DNA of 64,000 bases from JARFVT01 sp036677425 (GTDB taxonomy: Bacteria > Pseudomonadota > Alphaproteobacteria > UBA8366 > Aestuariispiraceae): the NCBI GenBank assembly GCA_036677425.1, contig JARFVT010000012.1:62001-126000 (forward strand), written 5' to 3'. Positions 27,365 through 36,390 of this stretch are shown here, in pieces. Position numbers and translations under genes: made by a program. The notes under the pieces are model-generated. The model was not told the DNA's origin and ran no database searches. It saw only the letters and a list, made by a program, of their open reading frames with translations. Position 1 is the stretch's first letter. Each line of letters starts with the position of its first letter.

Positions 27365-28621
27365 TCAACCAAAAATCTGCCTAACCTTATGCAGTGATAA
27401 AACCAATCTATCCACATCAGATTTATTATTATACATACCAAAAGATGCCCGCGCCGTGCCATTAATATTCAATCGTTGCATCAATGGTTCGGCGCAATGA
27501 TGACCTGCCCTTATGGCGATTGCTGATTGGTCAAGTATGGTTGCAATATCATGGGGATGCGCATCATCCATGATGAATGATATTACCGGTGCTTTTGCTG
27601 GTGCAGTGCCAATTATATGTAATTTTTCAACCGAGGATAATTGTTGTGTCGCATAATTAAGCAAGTCATTTTCATGCTGCGCTATATGATCAATACCGAT
27701 TTTATCCAAATATTCAATTGCTGCGCCAAGACCAATGGCTTGGGCAATCGGCGGAGTGCCTGCTTCGAATTTAGCAGGTATTTCCGCCCAAATGGATTTT
27801 TCATATGTAACCGATGATATCATATCACCACCGCCCATGAATGGTGGCATGGCATTTAAAACATCTTCCTTGCCGTAAAGCACACCAATGCCACTTGGCC
27901 CATATATTTTATGGCCAGTGAATATATAAAAATCAGCATCCAATGCCTGCATATCTAATTTTATATGCATGACAGCTTGGCTACCATCAACAAGTATTTT
28001 TGCCCCATTGGCATGGGTAATATCAACGATATCTTTAATCGGTGTAACCGTACCAAGCACATTTGATACATGGGTCATAGCTACTAATTTAGTTTTTTCA
28101 CTAATGATATTTTTAAATTCATCCAGCAAAAATTCACCATCATCGCTTATCGGTGCAATCTTAAGAATTATACCAATATCATCGCGCAGCATTTGCCAAG
28201 GAACTATATTTGAATGATGCTCCATCGCTGATATTATTACCTCATCACCCACTTTTAATAAGCCACGACCAAAACTATATGCCACCAGATTTATTGCCGC
28301 CGTTGCACCACTGGTGAATATTATTTGTTTATCGCTTTTGGCATTAATGAATTTTGCGATTATTTTACGGGCATTCTCATAGGCAACTGTCGTGCGTTCA
28401 GAAAAATCATAAGCACCGCGATGAACATTAGCATAACATTCCTCATAAATATGACGCAGGCTATTAATAACCACCAATGGTTTTTGTGCCGATGCGCCAT
28501 TATCCAAAAAACATAATGGTTTATCATGCACCATTTGCGTTAATATGGGAAAATCCAAACGAATTTTATCCACATCATAAATCAAATCTTTTGCAGCATT
28601 TGCTGGCTTGATATTTGCCAT
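27365..28621 (-). CDS. sufS: Cysteine desulfurase SufS
   Basis: PLP enzyme of class V that takes sulfur from cysteine for SufBCD. 418 residues. N-terminal FPILTQMVHDKPLCFLDNGA, then AYDFSERTTVAYENARK, IISAMEHHSNIVPWQ near 128 (His stacks on PLP), KILVDGSQAVMHI, and FTGHKIYGPSGIGVLYG near 233, where the Lys binds PLP. The catalytic Cys lies in IRAGHHCAEPL near 372, the group II (SufS) form. No sufE or sufU gene is adjacent, so its sulfur acceptor is encoded elsewhere. Ends with TGA; starts 5 bases after the sufD stop. Confidence 0.96.
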   Translation of the reverse strand: MANIKPANAAKDLIYDVDKIRLDFPILTQMVHDKPLCFLDNGASAQKPLVVINSLRHIYEECYANVHRGAYDFSERTTVAYENARKIIAKFINAKSDKQIIFTSGATAAINLVAYSFGRGLLKVGDEVIISAMEHHSNIVPWQMLRDDIGIILKIAPISDDGEFLLDEFKNIISEKTKLVAMTHVSNVLGTVTPIKDIVDITHANGAKILVDGSQAVMHIKLDMQALDADFYIFTGHKIYGPSGIGVLYGKEDVLNAMPPFMGGGDMISSVTYEKSIWAEIPAKFEAGTPPIAQAIGLGAAIEYLDKIGIDHIAQHENDLLNYATQQLSSVEKLHIIGTAPAKAPVISFIMDDAHPHDIATILDQSAIAIRAGHHCAEPLMQRLNINGTARASFGMYNNKSDVDRLVLSLHKVRQIFG

Positions 28622-28626
28622 ATTGA

Positions 28627-29970
28627 TTATTTTACCTCGAATAAATTTAAATCATTGCTGGTGAAATCAGTTAGTTTAATAGCCATAAGGCTGATGAATG
28701 CCTGTTTTATGTCACCGGCCTGAATTTTATCAAATATTTCATATAGAAATGCCTGTATTAACAAATTACGCGCGGCTTTTTCATCAATTCCACGCGATAT
28801 TAAATAAAATAATTGCATTTCATCTAATTGACCAACTGTCGAGCCATGCGAACATTTAACATCATCGGCATAAATTTCTAATTCGGGCTTTGCATTAACC
28901 TCTGCTCGCTTTGATAATAACAAGGCACGGCTCATCTGTTTTCCATCGCTTTTTTGGGCATCCTTATGGACCTTAATTTTACCTTGGAAAACGCAACGGG
29001 CATTATTATCAACAACAATCTTAAAAGCTTCAAAGCTTTTACTATTTGGTGCAATATGTTCAATCAAGCTGGTATTATCAATATGTTGTGAACCATTTGC
29101 AAAACAAGCACCGTTAATATGCGCCGCCGCATTTTGACCAATGATTTTGCAATTAACTTCATTGCGGGCAATCGCACCGCCAATTTGTAATGTGAAATTA
29201 TTATAAATCGCATCATCTGCCAAAATAACATCCGTTACCGCCAAATGATATGAATTTATCGCTTCATTTTGATTTTTGTAATGTTGTAGAATGGCATTAT
29301 TTTCAAGTTTGATATGGCTTTGGCTATTGCTTAACGTTACCCCCGTTAAGCTAATATGACTTTCCAATAGGGTTGCGGTGGAATTTTCGCCCATATGAAT
29401 ATAATTTCTTGGGTGAAAAGCAATGGCATCTTGATCATTATTATTAACACCATAAGAAATAATATATATCGGTTTTTGTAACGATATATTGGGCTTTATA
29501 GCCATAAAAAGCCCATCTTTGAAGCAGGCATTATTTAATGCCGCCATCGCCCCTATATCTTTATCTTCTAAATCAGTAAAAATATCTTTAAATCTATCAG
29601 GGGTATTTTTAATCGCCGCTGCCAATGATGATATTTCCATATCATTACCCAACCCATCCATATCCGATAATGCCGCATTAAATTTACCATTGATAAAGAC
29701 AAAACGATAGGCATCCATATCAGATAACGGCATATCATTGGCGTTTAAATCATAATCATTGATATCACCAGCATTACAAAAGTCATGTTTTTGTAATTCT
29801 TTTAGGCTAGTATATTTCCATTGCTCAAGCCTTGTTGTTGGCATTCCAAGATTTATATAATTCTCTTGACCTTGTTGTTTAATATTATTTAACCATGATG
29901 GTGATATTGCTGATAAATTTTTCATATTATCATCAAAGCCACGGGTAAAACTATCTATATATCCAGTCAT
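28627..29970 (-). CDS. sufD: Fe-S assembly protein SufD
   Basis: Partner of SufB in the SufBC2D scaffold. About 447 residues; start at the ATG at 29970, with a GTG two codons earlier as alternative. The N-terminus contains LGMPTTRLEQWKYTSLKEL, shared by SufD proteins. The beta-helix core has the conserved ICTHIDN-type region here as NGSQHIDNTSLIEHIAPNSK near 300, then FQGKIKVHKDAQKSDGKQMS near 328. The C-terminus has KCSHGSTVGQLDEMQLFYL, with the His important for iron acquisition. Coupled to sufS downstream and preceded by sufC. Confidence 0.94.
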   Translation of the reverse strand: MTGYIDSFTRGFDDNMKNLSAISPSWLNNIKQQGQENYINLGMPTTRLEQWKYTSLKELQKHDFCNAGDINDYDLNANDMPLSDMDAYRFVFINGKFNAALSDMDGLGNDMEISSLAAAIKNTPDRFKDIFTDLEDKDIGAMAALNNACFKDGLFMAIKPNISLQKPIYIISYGVNNNDQDAIAFHPRNYIHMGENSTATLLESHISLTGVTLSNSQSHIKLENNAILQHYKNQNEAINSYHLAVTDVILADDAIYNNFTLQIGGAIARNEVNCKIIGQNAAAHINGACFANGSQHIDNTSLIEHIAPNSKSFEAFKIVVDNNARCVFQGKIKVHKDAQKSDGKQMSRALLLSKRAEVNAKPELEIYADDVKCSHGSTVGQLDEMQLFYLISRGIDEKAARNLLIQAFLYEIFDKIQAGDIKQAFISLMAIKLTDFTSNDLNLFEVK

Positions 29971-29998
29971 AATCACTTCATTTCACAGAAATTAATGT

Positions 29999-30754
29999 TC
30001 AAGCGGCTGTTTTTGTAAATTGGCTATAGCCATTTGCCTCTAATTCCAAAGCCAGCGACTTATCACCAGATTTAACAATTTTTCCATCGGCGAGAACATG
30101 GACAAAATCGGGAATTAAATAATCTAACAAACGTTGATAATGGGTGATTGCCAAGATGGCATTATCGGCATTATGCAAACGATTGACCCCATCAGCGACA
30201 ATGCGAAGCGCATCAATATCAAGCCCAGAATCGGTTTCATCTAAAATTGCCAATTTTGGCTCTAATATGGCCATTTGCAATGTTTCATTACGTTTTTTTT
30301 CACCCCCAGAAAACCCAACATTAACTGGTCGTTTTAACATATCAACGGCAATATCCAATTCCTTGGCTTTGGATTTTATCATTTTAACAAATTCCAACCC
30401 GTCTAATTCTGGCTCGCCCATATATCTGCGTTTGGCATTAAGGGCATGTTTTAAAAAACTGCTATTGCTGACGCCAGGGATTTCCACTGGATATTGAAAT
30501 GCCAAAAACACCCCTTCACAAGCGCGAATATTTGGTGACATTTCAAGTAAGTTTTTGCCATCATAGGTAACGCTACCCTCAGTTACTTCATAACCAAAAC
30601 GCCCTGCCAATATATAAGATAACGTACTTTTACCTGCACCGTTTGGCCCCATAATCGCGTGGATTTCACCAGCATTTATCGTAAGATTTAAGCCTTTCAA
30701 AATCTGCTTATCACCAATTTTTGCATGTAGGTTTTTTATTTCTAACAAAGCCAT
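29999..30754 (-). CDS. sufC: Fe-S assembly ATPase SufC
   Basis: ABC-type ATPase that drives the SufBCD scaffold in the cytoplasm; it does not serve a transporter. 251 residues. Walker A MGPNGAGKSTLSYILAG near 35; a FQYPVEIPGVSN segment characteristic of SufC near 88; signature GFSGGEKKRNETLQMA near 148; Walker B LAILDETDSGLD near 170, and the switch His in AITHYQRL near 205. It sits between sufB and sufD with short gaps. Confidence 0.96.
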   Translation of the reverse strand: MALLEIKNLHAKIGDKQILKGLNLTINAGEIHAIMGPNGAGKSTLSYILAGRFGYEVTEGSVTYDGKNLLEMSPNIRACEGVFLAFQYPVEIPGVSNSSFLKHALNAKRRYMGEPELDGLEFVKMIKSKAKELDIAVDMLKRPVNVGFSGGEKKRNETLQMAILEPKLAILDETDSGLDIDALRIVADGVNRLHNADNAILAITHYQRLLDYLIPDFVHVLADGKIVKSGDKSLALELEANGYSQFTKTAA

Positions 30755-30818
30755 TATTTAATCATCCTAAAATAAATTATTCATATATGTTATCATTCTA
30801 TATATTATTGCCGTAAAT

Positions 30819-32294
30819 TTAACCAACGCTTCCCTCAAGGCTGATTGCAATTAATTTTTGTGCTTCAACGGCAAATTCCATCGGTAATGTTTGCATAACT
30901 TCTTTACAAAAACCATTGACGATTAATGATACGGCCTCTTCCTCACTCATACCACGCGACAGGCAATAAAATAACTGATCATCGCTAATTTTTGATGTGG
31001 TTGCTTCATGCTCAATTTGCGCAGTTGGATTTTTAATTTCAATATAAGGCACAGTATGTGCGCCGCATTTATCGCCAATTAACAAACTATCACATTGGGT
31101 GTAATTTCGGGCATTATTTGCCTTGCTAGACACCCGCACCAAACCACGATATGTCTGATCGGCAAAACCTGCTGAAATACCTTTTGATATGATTTTTGAT
31201 TTAGTATTCGCTCCAAGATGAATCATCTTAGTTCCCGTATCGGCCTGTTGATGATTGTTAGTGATAGCAACCGAATAAAATTCACCTGAAGAACCGTCGC
31301 CTTGCAGTATACAGCTGGGGTATTTCCATGTTATTGCTGAACCTGTTTCAACTTGAGTCCAACTAACCTTAGAATTTTTACCGCGACATGCAGCACGCTT
31401 AGTAACAAAGTTATAAATACCACCAAGGCCGTTTTTATCACCCGGATACCAATTTTGTACGGTGGAATATTTGACTTCGGCATTATCGAGGATAATAATT
31501 TCAACAATCGCCGCATGCAATTGATTCTCATCGCGTTGCGGTGCTGTGCAACCTTCAAGATAGCTAACATAGCTATCGTCATCAGCGATTATTAATGTAC
31601 GTTCAAACTGACCTGTATTTTCGGCATTAATACGGAAATAGGTCGATAACTCCATAGGGCAAGTAACACCCTTGGGTATATATACGAATGATCCATCAGT
31701 GAAAACCGCGCTATTTAAACAGGCATGTTTATTATCCGTATAAGGCACGACCGAACCTAAATATTTTTTAACAAGCTCAGGATGCTCTTTAATGTCATCA
31801 CTCATTGAACCAAAGAATATGCCTTTTTCTTGCAGGGCTTTTTTATATGTTGTGCCAACTGATACGCTATCAAATACTGCATCAACCGCGATTCTTGGTG
31901 CGCCTTTAACGCCAGCTAATACCTCTTGCTCCTTTAACGGAATACCAAGTTTTGCATAGGTTTCAAGTAGAATTGGGTCAATGTCATCTAATGATTCTGG
32001 GCGATCTTCATCACGAATTGGCGCAGCATAGTAATATGTATCTTGATAATCAATCGGTGTTATATCAAGCTTTGACCAATTAGGTTCAGGCATGGTTAAC
32101 CAATGACGATAGGCTTTCAACCGATAATTCAACATCCAAGATGGTTCTTGTTTTTTTGCCGAAATAAACCGTACGATATCTTCACTTAACCCCTTGGGCG
32201 GGCGTTCAATTTCAATATCGGTGCTGAAACCATATTTATACTTCTCCGCACCAAGCTGATTTATTTTTTTAACTGTATCAGGCGTTGCAACCAT
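30819..32294 (-). CDS. sufB: Fe-S scaffold protein SufB
   Basis: 491-residue scaffold on which the cluster is built. Features include an N-terminal YKYGFSTDIEIERPPKGLSE, FGSMSDDIKEHPELVKKYLG near 172, ACLNSAVFTDGSFVYIPKGV near 200, RTLIIADDDSYVSYLEGCTA near 236, YNFVTKRAACRGKNSKVSW near 300 and IEHEATTSKISDDQLFYCLS near 442, which holds the conserved Glu and His. It begins 11 bases after the Rrf2 regulator gene stop, as first structural gene of the operon. Confidence 0.96.
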   Translation of the reverse strand: MVATPDTVKKINQLGAEKYKYGFSTDIEIERPPKGLSEDIVRFISAKKQEPSWMLNYRLKAYRHWLTMPEPNWSKLDITPIDYQDTYYYAAPIRDEDRPESLDDIDPILLETYAKLGIPLKEQEVLAGVKGAPRIAVDAVFDSVSVGTTYKKALQEKGIFFGSMSDDIKEHPELVKKYLGSVVPYTDNKHACLNSAVFTDGSFVYIPKGVTCPMELSTYFRINAENTGQFERTLIIADDDSYVSYLEGCTAPQRDENQLHAAIVEIIILDNAEVKYSTVQNWYPGDKNGLGGIYNFVTKRAACRGKNSKVSWTQVETGSAITWKYPSCILQGDGSSGEFYSVAITNNHQQADTGTKMIHLGANTKSKIISKGISAGFADQTYRGLVRVSSKANNARNYTQCDSLLIGDKCGAHTVPYIEIKNPTAQIEHEATTSKISDDQLFYCLSRGMSEEEAVSLIVNGFCKEVMQTLPMEFAVEAQKLIAISLEGSVG

Positions 32295-32305
32295 ATTTTT
32301 TGTCC

Positions 32306-32785
32306 TTAAACATCAATATAATCATCGATGTCAGTTTGTTTAATCATTGCATCACCAGACCCAATAAAATCGGGTACAGGATCATGATTTATAAGATCCC
32401 CTAAGGAAACTTTTTCTATCGCCGCCTTAATCGTATTATTTAATTTATCCCAACGACCACGTACAAGACATGAGCTACCTACATTACAATCGCCATTAAC
32501 ACCATCGACACAGGCGGTCAAGGCAACGGGACCATCAAGTGCATATATTATCTCTGCCAAGTTAATTTTATCGACATCACGAATAAGTAAATAGCCACCA
32601 TTGGCGCCACGATGCGAAGTTATAATTTTAGCACGGGCTAATAGCTTTAAAATCTTTGCAACCGTTGGCATAGGTAAAGAGCTTGCCAATGATAAATCAT
32701 GCGTATTTAACATAATATTACAATTAACAGCCATATGACCTAATATAACTACGCCATAATCTGTAATTTTATTAAGTTTAAACAT
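32306..32785 (-). CDS. Rrf2-family Fe-S cluster regulator (IscR/SufR-like)
   Basis: 159-residue winged-helix regulator heading the suf operon. The N-terminal helix-turn-helix contains TDYGVVILGHMAV and LASSLPMPTVAKILKLLARA, followed by the wing SHRGANGGYLLIRDVDKI. Three cysteines that would bind a 2Fe-2S or 4Fe-4S cluster lie in LTACVDGVNGDCNVGSSCLV near 98-115. By analogy with IscR it should repress suf when the cluster is bound. A perfect nine-base inverted repeat lies 42 bases before its start, a plausible autoregulatory site. Confidence 0.92.
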   Translation of the reverse strand: MFKLNKITDYGVVILGHMAVNCNIMLNTHDLSLASSLPMPTVAKILKLLARAKIITSHRGANGGYLLIRDVDKINLAEIIYALDGPVALTACVDGVNGDCNVGSSCLVRGRWDKLNNTIKAAIEKVSLGDLINHDPVPDFIGSGDAMIKQTDIDDYIDV

Positions 32786-32826
32786 ATTTAAATATAACTA
32801 CCCATTACATACTATTGCCAATTTAA

Positions 32827-32850
32827 TATACTAATTACTATATTAGTATA
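32827..32850. promoter_or_regulatory. Perfect inverted repeat, candidate Rrf2 operator
   Basis: TATACTAAT (32827-32835), six-base spacer TACTAT, ATTAGTATA (32842-32850). This 24-base palindrome ends 42 bases upstream of the regulator's start codon, the place expected for its own operator. IscR-type regulators bind imperfect palindromes of about this length. It also overlaps a TATACT that could act as the -10 of the suf promoter on the reverse strand. Binding is inferred. Confidence 0.5.
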
Positions 32851-32852
32851 GC

Positions 32853-32893
32853 ATTTACCCATATAGCACTATATAGATACTATATGAGTAAAT
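32853..32893. promoter_or_regulatory. Second inverted repeat upstream of the suf regulator
   Basis: ATTTACCCATATAG (32853-32866) and CTATATGAGTAAAT (32880-32893) are reverse complements at 13 of 14 positions, separated by 13 bases. It lies two bases beyond the first palindrome. The TACCCAT core recurs at 32,798 and, inverted, twice at 32,939-32,986, so it may be a site for a second regulator or for the same one. Confidence 0.4.
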
Positions 32894-32938
32894 ATCAATA
32901 TTTTTAAGAAATTCAAGTTAAATTTATTATTTTCCAAT

Positions 32939-32986
32939 TTATTGTATATTAGAATGGGTAAGCTTATTGTATATTAGAATGGGTAA
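32939..32986. repeat. Tandem direct repeat, two identical 23-base copies
   Basis: TTATTGTATATTAGAATGGG plus TAA occurs at 32939-32961 and again at 32964-32986, a 25-base period with the two copies identical. It lies between the divergent suf regulator and the chemoreceptor gene, 93 bases before the latter. It may be a recent duplication or a pair of binding sites; its GGGTAA core is the inverse of the TTACCC in the neighbouring repeat. Confidence 0.8.
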
Positions 32987-33078
32987 ATAACTCTTTCGCA
33001 TTGTAAAAAAATATCATATCAATAAGGTAATAACATGCATTAATGATTTGTTACTATGATAATTTACGGGAATTTAAA

Positions 33079-35070
33079 ATGTCAAAAAAACAGTTTTTAA
33101 ATAATATATCAATCCAGAAAAAAATATTAATAACACTAATCCTAACTATTGTTGGACTATTGTCAATTTGGGTTATAAATTTTATTGTACAACAAATCAC
33201 TGCAAATTATCAAGACGAGATGAACAAAAGCATAAAATTAAAATCTAATATTTCTTTAGTTCAAATCGGCTTCCTAAATGCAAGGCGCAGTGAAAAAGAT
33301 TTCCAAATGCGCCTGCATCAAAAATACATAGATAAACATGCACAAACCGTTGAAATGATACATATAGATATTAATCATACCGCTAATTTTGCTACAGGCA
33401 ATGCAATTAAACAAATTAATGATCTTCGTAATATATTTAGTGGATATGTCAAAGAATTTACTGAAATATCTAATATAGGAAAGAAAATTGGTGCGACGCA
33501 AGATGATGGGCTGCGTGGCGAACTACGCAAAGCTGTAGCAAATGTTGAAAATTTACTAGCCAAGCATGAAAAAATGAACGCTAAAAACATTGGCATTAAA
33601 GAAGTTATAATTTCAATGTTATCATTAAGACGTGCGGAAAAAGATTTTATAATAAGATCCGATATTAAATATTTAAATAAGTTTAACAAAGAAATGGGAA
33701 AATTTATTAGCTTAACTAACAATAGTAATATTGCCAAATTAGATAAAGATAGAATAATTAACTTTGCCTCAATTTATAAAGCCGCATTTAGCAAATTGGT
33801 CAGTATAACTATTAAGATAAATACCAATTTTTTAAATTTAAGCAAAAAATATGCACAAGCTCTGCCGATTTTATCGTCGCTGGCAGAAATGGCCGATACT
33901 AAAAATAGTCTAGCCGTGGATAATATATCTAAAATACAATCACAAGTACAAATTTTTGGCGCAATGGCCATTATTACTATTTTCCTAATTGTGGTTGTTT
34001 CATCCATAATTGTCGGACGTAATATTACTGGCGCTGTTGTTTCACTTAATAATGACATGACCCGCATAAGTAGAGGCGAAAAAGATGTTGCTATTACAAG
34101 ACGAATTGGCAGTGATGAAATTGCGGTTATGAGCAATACATTGACAATTTTTCAAAGAAACATGACCGAGTCCACAAGATTGCAGGAAGAAGCAAGCTTG
34201 ATGCAGGAAAAAGAATTAGAACGTGGTCGAAAAATAGATGACTTAACTACTAATTTCAGCGCAAAAATTACTAATGTACTTGAAATAGTATCATCCGCAT
34301 CAACGGAACTTGACGCATCATCACAAACCATGTCGGGCATTGCATCGGGTTCTAGTGAACGGGCAACCGCCGCCGCTGCGGCATCAAACGAGGCAACAAC
34401 AAATGTGCAAACTGTTTCTGCTGCTTGTGAAGAGTTATCAGCATCAATTCAAGAAATAAGCCGCCAAGCGGTGCAGTCAAATGAATTGGCACAGCTTGCA
34501 TCTTCTGATGTTGAAAAAACAGAATCCGTAGTTAATGAGCTTTCTGAAAGTGCCAAACGCATCAGTGAAATAGTATCAATAATTTCTGATATTGCCGAAC
34601 AAACTAATTTATTAGCATTGAACGCAACAATCGAAGCAGCACGTGCGGGCGATGCGGGCAAAGGTTTTGCCGTTGTTGCCAATGAAGTGAAAAGCCTTGC
34701 CACACAAACAGGTCGCGCAACCAATGAAATTGGCGAAACTATTAATTTTGTTTTGGAAAAAGTATCACAATCAGTCGATGCAATTCATAGCGTAACGGGT
34801 CGTATTAGCGAGATCACAGCCATGATTTCATCAATTGCCTCATCGGTTGATGAACAAAATGCTGCCACATCAGAAATATCGCGTAATGTGGAAGAGGCCG
34901 CGAAAGGAACATCGGAAGTCAATCGTAATGTTAGTGATGTTAGTTCCATGGCCGAAGAAGCAGGCATGGCATCTAGTGAAGTGCAATCCGCCGCAGCGGA
35001 GCTTGCAACACAATCAAATACAATGAAAATAGTTGTCGATAATTTCTTAACTGGTGTCAAGTCAGCCTAG
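33079..35070 (+). CDS. Methyl-accepting chemotaxis protein
   Basis: Transmembrane chemoreceptor, about 663 residues from the ATG at 33079, which has GGGAA eight bases upstream; an earlier in-frame ATG at 33043 is less likely. Layout: first membrane helix (about 16-36), a long helical periplasmic sensor (about 40-285) with two RRSEKDF/RRAEKDF-type motifs that suggest the helical bimodular fold, second helix (about 291-312), HAMP, then a cytoplasmic signalling rod with the hairpin tip DIAEQTNLLALNATIEAARA near 505 and GKGFAVVANEVKSLA. No C-terminal CheR-docking pentapeptide. Ligand unknown; no che genes nearby. Confidence 0.93.
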   Translation: MSKKQFLNNISIQKKILITLILTIVGLLSIWVINFIVQQITANYQDEMNKSIKLKSNISLVQIGFLNARRSEKDFQMRLHQKYIDKHAQTVEMIHIDINHTANFATGNAIKQINDLRNIFSGYVKEFTEISNIGKKIGATQDDGLRGELRKAVANVENLLAKHEKMNAKNIGIKEVIISMLSLRRAEKDFIIRSDIKYLNKFNKEMGKFISLTNNSNIAKLDKDRIINFASIYKAAFSKLVSITIKINTNFLNLSKKYAQALPILSSLAEMADTKNSLAVDNISKIQSQVQIFGAMAIITIFLIVVVSSIIVGRNITGAVVSLNNDMTRISRGEKDVAITRRIGSDEIAVMSNTLTIFQRNMTESTRLQEEASLMQEKELERGRKIDDLTTNFSAKITNVLEIVSSASTELDASSQTMSGIASGSSERATAAAAASNEATTNVQTVSAACEELSASIQEISRQAVQSNELAQLASSDVEKTESVVNELSESAKRISEIVSIISDIAEQTNLLALNATIEAARAGDAGKGFAVVANEVKSLATQTGRATNEIGETINFVLEKVSQSVDAIHSVTGRISEITAMISSIASSVDEQNAATSEISRNVEEAAKGTSEVNRNVSDVSSMAEEAGMASSEVQSAAAELATQSNTMKIVVDNFLTGVKSA

Positions 35071-35071
35071 G

Positions 35072-35093
35072 TTTATAATATAGATATTATAAA
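35072..35093. repeat. AT-rich palindrome after the chemoreceptor gene
   Basis: TTTATAATAT, two bases, ATATTATAAA: a perfect ten-base inverted repeat directly after the stop codon of the chemoreceptor gene. It has no G/C stem and no T-run, so it is a weak candidate for a terminator or a transcript-end stabiliser. Confidence 0.3.
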
Positions 35094-35225
35094 ATATTTA
35101 TGGCTCTTGAATGGACTTAATAAAGCGTGTAATTATTAAAATTCATTAGATGTTAGGATATAATAATATTTATTAATTATATCTAAATTTAAACCCATTC
35201 ATTATCCGTAAGGTTTGCACTAAAA

Positions 35226-36377
35226 ATGCGCGACGATAAAAAAAGATCACTATTACCACAGGGACTATCTGATATATTACCTGATGTGGCAATTCATGAG
35301 GCCACGGTTATTGATAAATTACTCGCCAATTTTTGCAGTTATGGCTATGATCGTGTGCAGCCACCATTAATTGAATTTGAAGAAAGTTTATTTAATGGCA
35401 CTGGTGCGGCAATGGCAGCACATACATTTAGATTAATGGACCCTATTAGCCAAAAAATGATGGGTCTGCGTGCCGATATGACGCCGCAAATAGCCCGAAT
35501 AGCCGCAACAAGATTGCAAAGCACATCACGACCATTACGGCTTAGCTATGCAGGGCAAGTATTACGAGTAAAAGGCAGTCAGCTTCGCCCTGAACGACAA
35601 TTTACCCAAGTCGGTGCAGAGCTTATCGGATCATCTTATGTTGAGGCTGATAGTGAAATAATATCAATGGCAGTTATTGCCTTGCAAAATTTACAAATTA
35701 AAAATATTTCCGTTGATATCAGTTTGCCTACGATTGTTCCGTCAATAATTGATGCATTGAACTTGAATGATCAACAGTCTGTTATTATTCGTCAAGCATT
35801 AGATCAAAAAGATACCAGCGCAATTGCCAAGATGGGTGGTGATATTGCCAAACAATTTGGCGCATTATTAAAAGCAAGCGGACGGGCTGAAATTGCCATT
35901 GCGGCCTTTAAAAATATTTGCTTACCGATTAAGGCACAGCGAGAATATGATAGGTTTTTATCGGTCTTAGAAATTTTAAAAATTAAAATCCCCAATGTAA
36001 TAATTACATTAGATATGGTAGAGCATCGCGGTTTTGAATATCAAACTGGCTTAAGCTTTACGTTATTTGCAGCTGGTGTTCGCGGTGAATTAGGCCGTGG
36101 CGGGCGATATAATCTTAACGAATCAAACGAAGCGGCGATCGGTGTATCTTTATATCTTGATTCCATATTACGCGCCGCACCAATAACAAAAAAACCAGAT
36201 AAATTATTCATCCCCTTTAATGCGCCTATGGAATTTGCCATTGATAAACGTAAAGAAGGCTGGATAAACATTAATGGTTGAGAGAGTATAACAGATAGAA
36301 AAGATATAGAAAACCAAGCAAGAAGTCTTGGCTGTACACATATTTTAATTGAAAATAATATCAGCATTCTAAAATAA
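35226..36377 (+). pseudogene. hisZ: ATP phosphoribosyltransferase regulatory subunit HisZ, interrupted by in-frame TGA
   Basis: HisZ is a histidyl-tRNA-synthetase-like partner of short-form HisG in the first step of histidine synthesis. The frame from 35226 gives 351 residues with the HisRS fold: LLPQGLSDILP at the N-terminus, motif 2 region YAGQVLRVKGSQLRPERQFT near 115 and ELGRGGRYN near 290. It stops at TGA (36279-36281), but the same frame continues for 31 codons to TAA at 36377 and encodes QARSLGCTHIL, which fits the usual HisZ C-terminus. So either the gene is truncated by a single-base change, or TGA is read through, or there is a base error. hisG is not in the window. Confidence 0.8.
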
Positions 36378-36390
36378 GGAAATAAAAAAT

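Noticed and set aside
35226..36377. TGA read as tryptophan (genetic code 4)
   Set aside because: Trp is encoded by TGG in all genes checked, argH, the DAO oxidoreductase gene and sufS end at TGA, and the argH TGA forms an ATGA overlap with a real start. A code change is not supported.
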